Below are positions 47,512-60,700 of a stretch of DNA of 64,000 nt, piece after piece (the stretch's first letter is position 1; the number at the start of each line of letters is the position of its first letter). The position numbers and the translations under genes were made by a program. This DNA comes from Symsagittifera roscoffensis (taxonomy: Eukaryota > Xenacoelomorpha > Acoela > Convolutidae), in assembly GCF_963678635.1 (NCBI RefSeq), contig NC_087069.1, positions 22,910,360 through 22,974,359 of the forward strand. The letters are read 5' to 3'. The notes beneath the pieces were generated by a model. The model saw nothing but the letters and a program-made list of their open reading frames with translations. It was not told where the DNA came from and did not search any database.

Positions 47512-48779
47512 CTAAAACGTATTGAACAAACATAAGTCACAATGAGGAGCGCTGGTAAAGTGGCTAAGTTTCCGCCTCTCAAGCGAATGATTAGAAGTTC
47601 GTCGCCCACAAAGATCCCTTCTGGATGTTTCAGAGAGAGGTAAGATGATCCAGTCCAGAAAAATTGAACCAAAAAATTTGCATGCAATTCTTAACCAGGG
47701 GCGCATTTTAGGTTTTTCGTGTTGCGCTGAACAGCTTGTATGTTGTCCATTTCCTTGTAGATAAATAGTGTTATTCAGCTCTACCATGAAACAACATTAT
47801 TAAATGGGCTGATTTATGAACTTGATGTGTGGCCATGTTATGTTGTTCTGTGAAAGAGTACATAGACATTTGGCGAATACTATATGTAATGATATGGCTG
47901 TTTTGAAATTGTTTATGATTTTATAGCTTTCTAGTTCAACTTCTTTTTGTGAACCGAGCGTTCTTACATAACCGCAGAGGGTGGATCTTTCTGTTATAAG
48001 GCCCAAAACTGCCAAATTTTCAATTAAGCGTCTTTTTAAGAAAATTTTTCGCAACCCAGCCTCCCCCCCCCGGGGAAATTTTTTACGCACGCCACTGGTT
48101 TCAACTAACCAGATTTTTTAGCATTACGATTCACTTTTCAAAATAACCAAAAGATCTATTTTGGGCATTACAATAGAAAAGACCCCAGAGGGTTTCTGTG
48201 TAGCAACTATATCCTCAGAAAGAGAAGCTGGCAGTTTTCAAATACTTATTCTACGAATCACAACTTTCATTGAAACCCAATGAGAACATTGGCAGCAGAC
48301 ATTTAAGAGTCATGAAAAATGTGATAATTATAATTATAAGGAAGCGGAATGTTTTCAACAAAAAAACCTAATCGAGAACATGAATTAGACACGATATAGT
48401 TTTTAGGGAAAACTCAATTTTTACTTTTTAACTTTTTATTGAGAATAAAAGAACGACTAAAACTCGGATTATACTAGAACTTTGTGGAAAAAAGTGTTCT
48501 GTATCCGTAGTAAGTAGCTGTAGCTGTACAAAAAAGTGATGCAAATGTCTGTTTTATGATAATATATGCGCCCTGCCATACGTTATAAAAATCAGACAAC
48601 GCAGTCCAATTTCCGCATAATTTACAACAAAGTTTTTTTTTATATCCGTTAGCTGAAGCGAAAATCTTTTGAAATCAATTTCAAGTTTACAACTAGGTTG
48701 CTTTTGTTGAAACTTAATTTGACCAAAACATTTGACCAGAAACTTTAGAACAGAAGAAATTTTTGAAAATATGAGAAAA

Positions 48780-49304
48780 CAAGACAGCTAGTATCAGGGC
48801 AAAGCCCTGAATGTTCCGACTACTTTTTAAGGTCTATGAAGCAGTAATAAAATGAAAAAAATTGAATTAAAAAAAAATAAAAAGAAAAGATTGTTCTTTT
48901 AAAATTTGAGATTTTTTGTGAAAATCATCAACCCACACACCATATAAAGTACAAAATGATCAATTTCGCTCCTAGTGGCAAATATATTATGGCAAATAAG
49001 CTTCTTTCAAACAATTTGGAACGATTTCTAAAACGGCTTAAATCTCCGCTTACAAGTTAATAGCGCGAAACATATCGCGCGTTACTTCTCCCAAATTGGC
49101 CAGCATGGCAATCTTTAAACCCCCATAACTTTACAAAAAATGATTAGAAGTGAAGTATCTATTCATATTTAAGCTCAGGACAAGAATACTTTTTGAAAAA
49201 TATTTAAAAATTCATTCATGAATGGCTAGTTAAAAAGTCGAATATTGTCTGAAGAAAATAAAAAACCCCCAGCAGAAACAATCCGTTAATTTCGTTACGA
49301 AATC
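48780..49304. mobile_element. R1 in unit 2
   Basis: Copy of the unit 1 R1 carried by the tandem duplication; hairpin at 48794-48810. Confidence 0.7.
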
Positions 49305-49979
49305 CGTAACAATAAGATTAAAAAATTGCACTATAATGTTAGAGTAAGTTATACACAATTTGGTTGTAGTCCGAAAGTCCGAAAAATAACAAAAATCTTT
49401 ATACTCGAGGTGATTTTTCTATTAACACTTCATTAAAAACTCAAAATACTAAACAATATCTTGTCTGTGATTAGTTATTGGTAGAAATAGGGGTTTAAAA
49501 ACTGTCAGCTAAGTCAATCTAGGTAAATTTATGGTTTCTTGTAGAAATTCATCTAGAGCAAGCTACAAGCGTTTCTGTGCAGTGAAATAATCTACATTTA
49601 ATTGCATTTAGTACTTGGTGTTTTTTGCAATCGGTAAGTGTGGCGGATAATCAAACAACCGCCATATCTCCAGACCACCATATACTGAGGCCAAAAATAA
49701 ATAAATCAGTAATACGTATTTAAATCATAATTACTTAACAATTGCATAACAACAATCAAAATCTGTTGTTATGTTGCACAAAAATATTAAATTTGCGGCT
49801 TCTTAAAATAGTAATCTTGTTTTTGGTTTGTTGGCCCATCGGCTTGTTGGCCTACCACCGGTAGGTGTATTTTAGGCCAAAGTTGTGACAAGCAAAAAAC
49901 TAATAGTTTGTGCCAAACTTAAGCAAGAAATGAATTTGGTGAAGTAAGTAATTTCCCAAACGCTGGGATTTCAAAAAAT

Positions 49980-50024
<45 letters not shown>

Positions 50025-50579
50025 TCGGTCAAAAACCAAAAAAAAAGTGATAGCATATTTCTTCGTCCTAACAATTATGTTAAGCGTTGTTAGATTTTAG
50101 GTATGTAGAAAAATTGTGCAAATAATACGATTATGAGACCAGGTGCTCCAAAAATCTACTTGAGACTAAAATGCCTCTGGTTTCGAAAACGTTACTCTAA
50201 GGATTGGACTAGGTCACTAGTTTTAAATTTAAACATCGCTTTATATAGATCTTTTTAGAAAAAACCCAGCATTTGAGTCGATTAGCATCCCAATGTAAAA
50301 GTTGCAGCTGAATAAATCGCTGCTGTAAAGTTTGGATCTAAAAATTATGAATTTGAATTGCGTGCTTTTCGCAAAATACAAAAATTTTTCAGTAATATTA
50401 AATCTTTTTAATTTTTTTTTTTGAAAACTTAGGCTGAATGAGTTTTCGTCCGAATGAACACTTGTATGATATGAAAAACTACGAAACCATGCAAATATCT
50501 TTTCATGTAGGGTAAGCTTCAGCTGGCGTATATAATCTCTGATCTTATTCTCGGCTGGTTTAGATGGTCTGTTGATTTT

Positions 50580-51010
50580 TGACAAAACTTACTTATCGGA
50601 GGGCTTATTGTTTAGACTTTCGAAGAAAACGGAATTTTTATGCTCGGCCTGGTTTTTTTATTCAGTCAATTTTCGCCGATCAAAATAATAGTTTTCAACA
50701 AAATTTTTTTATACCCCATTGAAGATATCAACTTCCTGAGTTCAAATAAAAAAAAGATATTTCAGCTCCGATCATTTGTTGTAAAGTTCTGGGGGTTTGA
50801 AAATTACTGAATTGGCCATGTTCATGTTTTGGACTAAATTATTCGCGCTTTGAAGAGTCTGTTCATAATGCTGAGAGCGTAACGCGAAATGTTTATGCGA
50901 GGCGAATTATCCCGCACAACAAAAAATTGTTCCAAATTGAATTGAAACTAGCTAATTGGTGGTCGTATCAATTTTGTACGACTCAAAGTTTTGCTGTTGT
51001 TTTGGCAAAT
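50580..51010. repeat. Older R1 copy at the end of unit 2
   Basis: Tandem-unit copy of the 43060-43500 segment. Confidence 0.6.
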
Positions 51011-54000
51011 TTTCAAAAACGGTACTGAGTTCTCTCCTGCTACTTTAGGAAATGAAAAGTTTCTGCATCAAACTATTGACATAACTCAATTTTTTCATCA
51101 CATGCACTTACTTTTCTGAAAGTTTTACGATCAATTAAGAAGAAGATAGCTTCTTGCCAAAATAAATATCTCAAAGTAGTACAAAGGGGGACCATTTGGG
51201 TCGGCATGGGGCCGAATCCCTGGAGGGGGGGTAGGGTGGGCCTTTGTACTCTTATCTAAGTCCGCCCCTGTATGAGTCTGCTAAAAATTCAGTCTGCTAA
51301 GAAATCGGACGAAAAGCATGACCGCCCTGGAGTTTCTAGGATAATAATCAATTGCGTTCTCATGGTCAGTCTCCGCAAACATCAAAATTAATTGAATTCA
51401 AACTTTGTATAAAAACTTGTCAAAAATTTTGAAACACACTGCAGTGTTTCCACAATTTCACTATAGCTTGTCGCTTAACAAAAGTTTTAGTAGAATAGTG
51501 GAAAAGGGACACTTACTGAGAAATTTTTCCCCTCACAATTTTTCCCCTCACAATGTTTACTTTCACACTTTGTGGGTTTTTCAAGTTTTGTTGGCCTTCG
51601 TTTTACACCTTCCCTTATCCATTGATCCCTCGTCCCTCCTTTCATCATTGTTCCCCCTCCTATATTTGGCCCTTTTGGCCCTGTTACCCCGAACCCCGAA
51701 CATAACGCCCGACCACTTTTGTCCCACCTTCAGTTTACCCATCCTCCCCCTCCCCCCACGTTAACGACCTCCCTCAAGTGGAGATGCTGTAAAATTTCAA
51801 AGTTTAGGGATGGTTAAGCGAGGGAGGAAATGAATTTGATTGGCTGAAAGGAGGAAAAAGGTTTCGGGGGAGATGAGTTGAAGCAGGGGTGGATCTAGGA
51901 TTTTCTCGAGGGGGGGGGGGGAATTTTCAAAAAAATTCCAAAAACTTTGTCGATCCTTTTTTTTAGGTCGACCAAACTGATTTTCCGAGCACTCCCAAAG
52001 CACTAAAAAGACCCTGTTTTTGGAAAAAATTGCTGCGTCGCAAACAAAATTTTGAAATCAGGCCAAAAAAGAGGCGTTTTTAGGCACTTTTTGTAAAATT
52101 TTGACCAAAAAATTTTTGGCGCGCGCTCTTCCTCAAAATTAGAATATGTTGGCGCCGAAGGCGCCCTCAGAAAATTTTTAGGGTCCGTCATCAAATATGG
52201 ATATCTCAAAATAGTACAAAGAAAGGACCTTTAAGGAACTTGTAGGTTTAGATATTTCGATTTTGTATTTAGATTTTCATATTTAGATTTCAGCTATGGC
52301 ATATTACTTAGATCCTTAGATGTTTATATTTAGATTTAAGCTATGGCAAACTAGTTCTAGTTTTTGAAGCTTAGTTTAACGCTTCCCAAGCCTTAAAAAT
52401 GAATATTCTCTGAAAATCGAAAGAAAAATGAGTTTTTCCTTTTGTTATTAATTTTGTACAGATAACTTTGTACAGAAATTTCAAAAACTTCAAGTTTATT
52501 CGCTTAAAACGGCGCATAAAAGAAATCTCTAATCTGGAAAACCACAAATTGAAAAAAATCAAGATTTGCTGCCTCAGAGAGAATTGTGGTAGGAACTTTC
52601 TGTGCTATTTGAGCAGCAGCTGTAACTTCTGGTTTGTTTTTTTTTCTACATACTACACGGTATAGGTTGCAAAAGCATTTTCAAAACTTAACGAAATGAA
52701 ACCTGTGTTGGTGATTAATAAAACCAGTGATATGCTAAATTTAGTACAAATAATTAATTCGCAAAAGCTGTCACTTTAGTCGAATTCACCATATTTGCCA
52801 CATTAAGTGACTTTTGATCAAAATCGTCATAAACGTCGCTCAAAACTGATCGCAAATCAATCTTCTTAAACGAACTTCAGGGGGCTAAAAGAAACAATAC
52901 TTTGCCTTACAGGCCATTCCTCAAAGTGACATTTGGGAAAAGTGTTTAGATTAAAATCAACCTAGCTTGACATTTCAATCGGCTAAATTAGTTTAGGAAA
53001 ACAAAAATCAGTTTGAGGACCATTTAGTCCTTGAATTAGCTCTAACTTTGGGTTGCTAGTTAAAAACTTTGAATATATTGCATGTTAGAAAATTTTCCAT
53101 CAGTTTAAGCAAAAATCTGTTTTCGCAGTTTTAAATTATCTGTTTTCTTAGATTTTTTCTCAGTCTAAATGGAACCAACAATCTGCATGTATAAAAAATT
53201 TCAGTTTTTGGCTAAAGTCTTATAAAATTAATTTGAAAATGGCAGAAAACGAATATAAAGTTGGCAAATTTCTCTTCAAAGGAAACAACCTGAAATGAAA
53301 TTGCCTTACACCAACAGTTTAACTTAATATCTCAATTATTATCCCAAAATCAGGGACCATTGAAGTAATGAGTCATCTTTATGGTACTAAATTCTTCATG
53401 CCCTTAAAATTTCAGCTTAAAAAAGTCCTTTGGGACTTTCAAAGACGGTAAGAGTATCTTATCACGCTCTCGTGGTATCTTGAAACATGAATCACTTTCA
53501 AACCCGCAGGGATATAGACCCAAATTAACCCTACAAAGGGTAGGCAATTTCGAATTCCACGTCAAAATCTAACCATTAACCATGTTGCATCTAAGATTGC
53601 AAAAATTATATCAACAAACCCTCTTTTCATATCTTTTCCCGCAGGAAATTTTGGGCTGAAAAAAAATGAGTCATAGACAAAGAACAAAATCTGAACAGAA
53701 TCAGGAAAAGAGGAACAAATCTTTTGTTCAGGAGATGAAAATAGAGAAATCTTCTGAAAAAAAGCTAATCAGATTTTGATAAGAAAATAGCGTTCAAAGC
53801 ATATATACATTAACTTACCATTTTAATGCCATTTTTGCTGGCATTTTACCGGTGTTTTGCGCATGCTAATTTTAAGTAAAAAGACTCTCACAACTACTTT
53901 TTCCTTTCATAGTCTGATTCTAATTTCCGTGCGCTTTTTCACCTTAGGGGCTTGTTGGTTCCTTTTTCTATAAAACTCTTCTGAGAATTGAAAATAGATG

Positions 54001-54841
54001 TTTTGTATTTGGGGGTGGAAAAAGCAAACCCACGTCGTACTTGCCTCCTTTCGAATTTCCATTCTTTTCAGGCCTGATTTGGGGTCTGAGTTGGGTAAAA
54101 TGGCTTTGGGCTAATCAGTCTCTAAGTCAATTAGAGTAGCTAATTGCTATTCATATAGCTACCCGCATCCACGTATTATCCCATAAGACCTTCGCACTCC
54201 TTGCCTATTTAAATGACGTTATACTTCTTCATATTTCCCATTTGATGGATTTCAATTAAGTGCCCAATCCATTAACAAAGTGGGATTTCCTTTAGACTTT
54301 TTCTTAAATTTTGCAACCATATAGAAGATTAAAGTTTTTCAACTATCTACAGGGGCAATTGATTTAATTTATGTCACAGACAAATTAGATTATGCATGTG
54401 TCTCAACTCTTCAGCTTTTTCTGACCTCTTGAAAATTTGAACTATTTAACCCTACACTTAAAGAACAGTGATAAATTTTCGTCATCTGCGCACAAATTTA
54501 AAATTAGATTTGGTATCAATGGAGCATTTGAACGAAAGCAAACATTGTCGCATACTAGGGGAAAGAGTTTTTTATTATGAGCTTAAACTCTTCGATGTAT
54601 GAGAGAGGGGGTGTCTGAGTAGTAATTCTAATAACAGGAGGGGGGTTGGCGTCTGAAACAGGGATCGGAGGAGTCTGAACAGAGAAATCTAAATAGGGGA
54701 GTCTGAAAAAAGGGGATCTCAAAGAGGCAGAGAAGCCCTTCCCCAAGGAACTGCTTCTCTGCTATTTTCAGATCCCCTCTTCCGACTTCCATCTTCGGTT
54801 TCTTCTTCTTCATATCTCATGCTCTCTTGTGCTGCTCTTAC

Positions 54842-55013
54842 CCTGTTTGATCTCTATGCGTGTATGGTGTGTCTGCATTTGACATCTAAAGGAGAGACTG
54901 AAAGCAGTGTGCGGATTACTCGCACTTTCCCGTACCAGAAACAGACCATTGTCTCTATTGATCAGCAGCAGTTCTGCCTCGTCCACACTCAAGTGACCCC
55001 AGAACCAGTCGGG
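54842..55013 (-). CDS. SH2-domain exon, unit 3
   Basis: Same exon, coding sequence as in unit 1 (INRDNG), splice signals intact. The flanking intron carries the 'cataagtc' variant shared with unit 2. Confidence 0.78.
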
Positions 55014-56282
55014 CTAAAACGTATTGAACAAACATAAGTCACAATGAGGAGCGCTGGTAAAGTGGCTAAGTTTCCGCCTCTCAAGCGAATGATTAGAAGT
55101 TCGTCGCCCACAAAGATCCCTTCTGGATGTTTCAGAGAGAGGTAAGATGATCCAGTCCAGAAAAATTGAACCAAAAAATTTGCATGCAATTCTTAACCAG
55201 GGGCGCATTTTAGGTTTTTCGTGTTGCGCTGAACAGCTTGTATGTTGTCCATTTCCTTGTAGATAAATAGTGTTATTCAGCTCTACCATGAAACAACATT
55301 ATTAAATGGGCTGATTTATGAACTTGATGTGTGGCCATGTTATGTTGTTCTGTGAAAGAGTACATAGACATTTGGCGAATACTATATGTAATGATATGGC
55401 TGTTTTGAAATTTTTTATGATTTTATAGCTTTCTAGTTCAACTTCTTTTTGTGAACCGAGCGTTCTTACATAACCGCAGAGGGTGGATCTTTCTGTTATA
55501 AGGCCCAAAACTGCCAAATTTTCAATTAAGCGTCTTTTTAAGAAAATTTTTCGCAACCCAGCCTCCCCCCCCCCCGGGGAAATTTTTTACGCACGCCACT
55601 GGTTTCAACTAAACAGATTTTTTAGCATTACGATTCACTTTTCAAAATAACCAAAAGATCTATTTTGGGCATTACAATAGAAAAGACCCCAGAGGGTTTC
55701 TGTGTAGCAACTATATCCTCAGAAAGAGAAGCTGGCAGTTTTCAAATACTTATTCTACGAATCACAACTTTCATTGAAACCCAATGAGAACCTTGGCAGC
55801 AGACATTTAAGAGTCATGAAAAATGTGATAATTATAATTATAAGGAAGCGGAATGTTTTCAACAAAAAAACCTAATCGAGAACATGAATTAGACACGATA
55901 TAGTTTTTAGGGAAAACTCAATTTTTACTTTTTAACTTTTTATTGAGAATAAAAGAACGACTAAAACTCGGATTATACTAGAACTTTGTGGAAAAAAGTG
56001 TTCTGTATCCGTAGTAAGTAGCTGTAGCTGTACAAAAAAGTGATGCAAATGTCTGTTTTATGATAATATATGCGCCCTGCCATACGTTATAAAAATCAGA
56101 CAACGCAGTCCAATTTCCGCATAATTTACAACAAAGTTTTTTTTTATATCCGTTAGCTGAAGCGAAAATCTTTTGAAATCAATTTCAAGTTTACAACTAG
56201 GTTGCTTTTGTTGAAACTTAATTTGACCAAAACATTTGACCAGAAACTTTAGAACAGAAGAAATTTTTGAAAATATGAGAAA

Positions 56283-56808
56283 ACAAGACAGCTAGTATCA
56301 GGGCAAAGCCCTGAATGTTCCGACTACTTTTTAAGGTCTATGAAGCAGTAATAAAATGAAAAAAATTGAATTAAAAAAAAATAAAAAGAAAAGATTGTTC
56401 TTTTAAAATTTGAGATTTTTTGTGAAAATCATCAACCCACACACCATATAAAGTACAAAATGATCAATTTCGCTCCTAGTGGCAAATATATTATGGCAAA
56501 TAAGCTTCTTTCAAACAATTTGGAACGATTTCTAAAACGGCTTAAATCTCCGCTTACAAGTTAATAGCGCGAAACATATCGCGCGTTACTTCTCCCAAAT
56601 TGGCCAGCATGGCAATCTTTAAACCCCCATAACTTTACAAAAAATGATTAGAAGTGAAGTATCTATTCATATTTAAGCTCAGGACAAGAATACTTTTTGA
56701 AAAATATTTAAAAATTCATTCATGAATGGCTAGTTAAAAAGTCGAATATTGTCTGAAGAAAATAAAAAACCCCCAGCAGAAACAATCCGTTAATTTCGTT
56801 ACGAAATC
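56283..56808. mobile_element. R1 in unit 3
   Basis: Copy carried by the tandem duplication; hairpin at 56298-56314. Confidence 0.7.
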
Positions 56809-57483
56809 CGTAACAATAAGATTAAAAAATTGCACTATAATGTTAGAGTAAGTTATACACAATTTGGTTGTAGTCCGAAAGTCCGAAAAATAACAAAAAT
56901 CTTTATACTCGAGGTGATTTTTCTATTAACACTTCATTAAAAACTCAAAATACTAAACAATATCTTGTCTGTGATTAGTTATTGGTAGAAATAGGGGTTT
57001 AAAAACTGTCAGCTAAGTCAATCTAGGTAAATTTATGGTTTCTTGTAGAAATTCATCTAGAGCAAGCTACAAGCGTTTCTGTGCAGTGAAATAATCTACA
57101 TTTAATTGCATTTAGTACTTGGTGTTTTTTGCAATCGGTAAGTGTGGCGGATAATCAAACAACCGCCATATCTCCAGACCACCATATACTGAGGCCAAAA
57201 ATAAATAAATCAGTAATACGTATTTAAATCATAATTACTTAACAATTGCATAACAACAATCAAAATCTGTTGTTATGTTGCACAAAAATATTAAATTTGC
57301 GGCTTCTTAAAATAGTAATCTTGTTTTTGGTTTGTTGGCCCATCGGCTTGTTGGCCTACCACCGGTAGGTGTATTTTAGGCCAAAGTTGTGACAAGCAAA
57401 AAACTAATAGTTTGTGCCAAACTTAAGCAAGAAATGAATTTGGTGAAGTAAGTAATTTCCCAAACGCTGGGATTTCAAAAAAT

Positions 57484-57531
<48 letters not shown>

Positions 57532-57731
57532 NNNNNNNNNNNNNNNNNNNNNNNNNNNNNNNNNNNNNNNNNNNNNNNNNNNNNNNNNNNNNNNNNNNNN
57601 NNNNNNNNNNNNNNNNNNNNNNNNNNNNNNNNNNNNNNNNNNNNNNNNNNNNNNNNNNNNNNNNNNNNNNNNNNNNNNNNNNNNNNNNNNNNNNNNNNNN
57701 NNNNNNNNNNNNNNNNNNNNNNNNNNNNNNN
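57532..57731. other. Assembly gap (200 N)
   Basis: Exactly 200 Ns placed inside the (TA)n tract of unit 3; a round number suggests a placeholder of unknown true length. Confidence 0.98.
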
Positions 57732-57743
57732 ATGTGTCCTTAC

Positions 57744-60700
57744 TCGATATTTGCGCTCGCGCCCCTCGAAGGGATATACGAGAGGGTAGGCAATCAACCC
57801 TGGCTCTTTTCCAGCTGCAAACCAGTCAATTATCTGATGAATTACTTCTTCATTGAGGTAAGTGGTAGAGTTAATATGCAGAATATTCGCACTCTCACAT
57901 TTTGTTCGCAATCGGTGGCTTTCAGATTCGGATAGGGCATTTAGATCCACTTTTATAATCTCGTCGAATATACCGGCCTTTTTTCCAAACTCAAGAGCCG
58001 ATGCACTTACATCTACGCCAACAGTCTCTACTGGAAATGTTCTGGGCTTGATAAGCTGATAACACGTCGTCTCAGATGCCCACGTTTTTGCAAAGTCCTG
58101 CAAATCAAACACTATACTGAACTATTACATTCTATAAACAATTATAATTTCAATACGAGGCCAAACTGTGCACTGGATAGGAGCACAATTTTGTGTCTGT
58201 ATGTTCCTGGATTCCAGAGACAAGTCTTTAAAATTTTGTCGAAACGATCAAAGAGAAGGAAAGAACAAAAGAAGAACAAAGGGAGCGTCCTTGTTGCGGA
58301 ATCCGCTTACAATACACAAAATGCACAGTTTGGCCTCGTAATGTTGAAGACAAATAATGAAACGTTTAGGTACAAATGGGTAGAAAAAGGACCTCTTGAT
58401 AGTAGGCATTGGTGTATGATAGTGTATCATTTCCATAGCAGCAGAGTACGTCCAGGAACTTCAGGGGCTTTTTCAGAGCTGTAGCCCATTTCTCGAAGAT
58501 AGGGAGTAGATTTCTTTCGCAGTGCTTGGCTATAAACTCGTTTCGTTCCACCAACTGTCCGTTCTTCATCAACTAAATTTTAGTGCAAGTTTTTCATCCT
58601 ATTTCTGAAGTGCCAAAAACAAGTGCTTTGAGTATAGTTTTTTGCTCTATAAATGCTCACTCGTTTACAAACAATTTTTGACCAAAATTCAAAAAAATAT
58701 CCACAAGATATTGGTGCCATGAATTGCTGCCATACTGGTGCCATGAATTGCTGCCATACTGGTGCCAGAATTTAAAAATTTGCTGTCAACCTTGAAATAG
58801 ACTAATTGAGATTAGACTAATTGAGAAATGGCAGAGAAAGCAATCTCATCTACTATTTATACAAAACAAACAGCTTGGATCAGGGTGAAGCTCTGAATGT
58901 TTCGACTGCTTTTGGACTAGTGTCCATTTTAAAGAAAAAAGAACAAAGTTAGAAAAAAAACTAAATATATTTTCTATGAAAAGCATCCACTTTTTTATGA
59001 AAACCATCCACCCACACGCTCGCTAAGTTGAGTAAAAAAGGATTTAGTTTGCAAATAACAAAGTGATAAGTACAACAAATAGCATGCCTCAAATGAGTTT
59101 AGAAGGTTTTCTAAGCCGGGTTAAAATTCCACTTACGCGTTAGCAACACGAACTTATATCACACATTATTAGGACTAAACTGGCAATCAGTAGAAACTTT
59201 GAGCCATTTGCTATCATTGATCAAAGGTGAACTATATATTTTGTATATTTAGGCTCAAGACAGCAATACCATTTCAAATAGTGTTAAAAAAAATCCCGTC
59301 AAAAATTGATAATTGAAGAGTCGAACTTGTCCGGAGAAAAAAACAGCCTTGTGCAAAACTATTCGTTTGCTAGTAAAATTGCCCCAATTCAACTTGTCTC
59401 AGCTTATTTTGTCCGACACCAGCTTTCCCCACAAGTCAAAATGTTATTTTGTCTCATATAAAAAACGTTTAAAGTTTGCCACAGATTCTTTGATATTCTC
59501 GTAGAACAAAAGTCAGCATAGTTGTGAAAGGCCTTCTTGGTGAAAAAAAAAACAATTTTAAACAAAATGCGGAATCAATAAAACATGCGCTGAACGAACA
59601 TGAGTTTAAAACATGCATAAGCAAAGTGAAAACCGCAAAACTTCAACCAATTAAAATTCCAGGTTTTCAATTCGAGTTAATTTTTCTAATTTTGTAAACT
59701 CACTTGGCTCAGGTGTTAGTACACAACACTAATAGTCAAAAGTTCAGGATTTCCAAATTCGGAGAATCCAATAATTTTAAATTACAACAATAAAACGGAG
59801 AAACGCAGGTACTTCCCCATTCCAAAACTGCTGATAATGGGTATGGGAAAGAGCGGGGTGAGAAAAAAGAGCAAAACTATTAGCAAAAGAGCAGTACTTG
59901 CCTCAATCATCCTCCAGTATATGAGCTCTCTACGGTGATTATAACGGTACGAAGTGATGACTTTTTAAAAATCAATCCAAATTGCAACAAATTGCCGACA
60001 ATTTAAATAAGTTTATGCCGGCACATGATGATTTACGAAAATATTAATTAAGCTATGCCACATCAATAATCAACAACAAGATCTTTGTTAAAATTACAGG
60101 AAGTGTTTTGGATTTTTACATGCATATCGTGATGCTTCGTCTGGCCCTGGTTCTGCGTCCTTCCCATATCCTTGAAATTATAGCCTGTATATAGCGTTAA
60201 TAGCGTTGATTGCGGATTATAGTCAAAATCTTGCATCTAAATAACAATAATCTTGGCTTAGATGAAAACTGAGGCTCAACTTATACCATTTTGAGTTATT
60301 TTCTCTTCTTATCTCCAAACAATCTCAGTTTACCATTAGCGTTTGCCGGTCTAAAAATTAATCGATTTGAAAAAAAAACAATCAACTAGAAGTTTTATTT
60401 GTGGGAAAGAACGGCATAGGACAAATTGTCAGATAGGGCAGTCTGGGACAAAATTTTTTTTAATGTGCGGCAATTTAGTATAGGGCAAGCTAGCATGGGC
60501 CATTTGTCCTGGTTCAAATAGTCCTGACACCAAATATACTGTCACCTTATAAAAATCCTAGGCTAAGTTTTGTACTACCGTGAAATGTAATTTTGAACAC
60601 AAGAAGAGCGATGTTTCTTCAATTTTTGCACGGTTTCCTTAAAAACTACAAAAAAATTGAGAATCGAAATCAGTTACCCTTACATTACAAAATACGGTAC

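Larger units (their letters stand above)
43646..51156. repeat. 7.5-kb tandem unit, copy 2
   Basis: Second unit. The left junction 'cttcttg|ccaaaataaat' differs from copy 1's left flank, so the duplication breakpoint is seen directly. Shares variants with copy 3 against copy 1 (for example 'aaacataagtc' at 47530, 'aaatccgtaac' at 49303, 'aaagttgtgac' at 49880). Confidence 0.95.
51157..57531. repeat. 7.5-kb tandem unit, copy 3, cut by assembly gap
   Basis: Third unit, 6375 bp present, broken in its (TA)n tract by 200 Ns. It carries a private change near 51523-51540, where the sequence is replaced by a second copy of 'tttttcccctcacaa'. The true number of units in the genome may exceed three. 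Confidence 0.93.

Noticed and set aside
57423-58112. 229-codon minus-strand frame running through the gap
   Set aside because: It includes the N run and the (TA)n tract; only the part at 57744-58097 is a supported exon.
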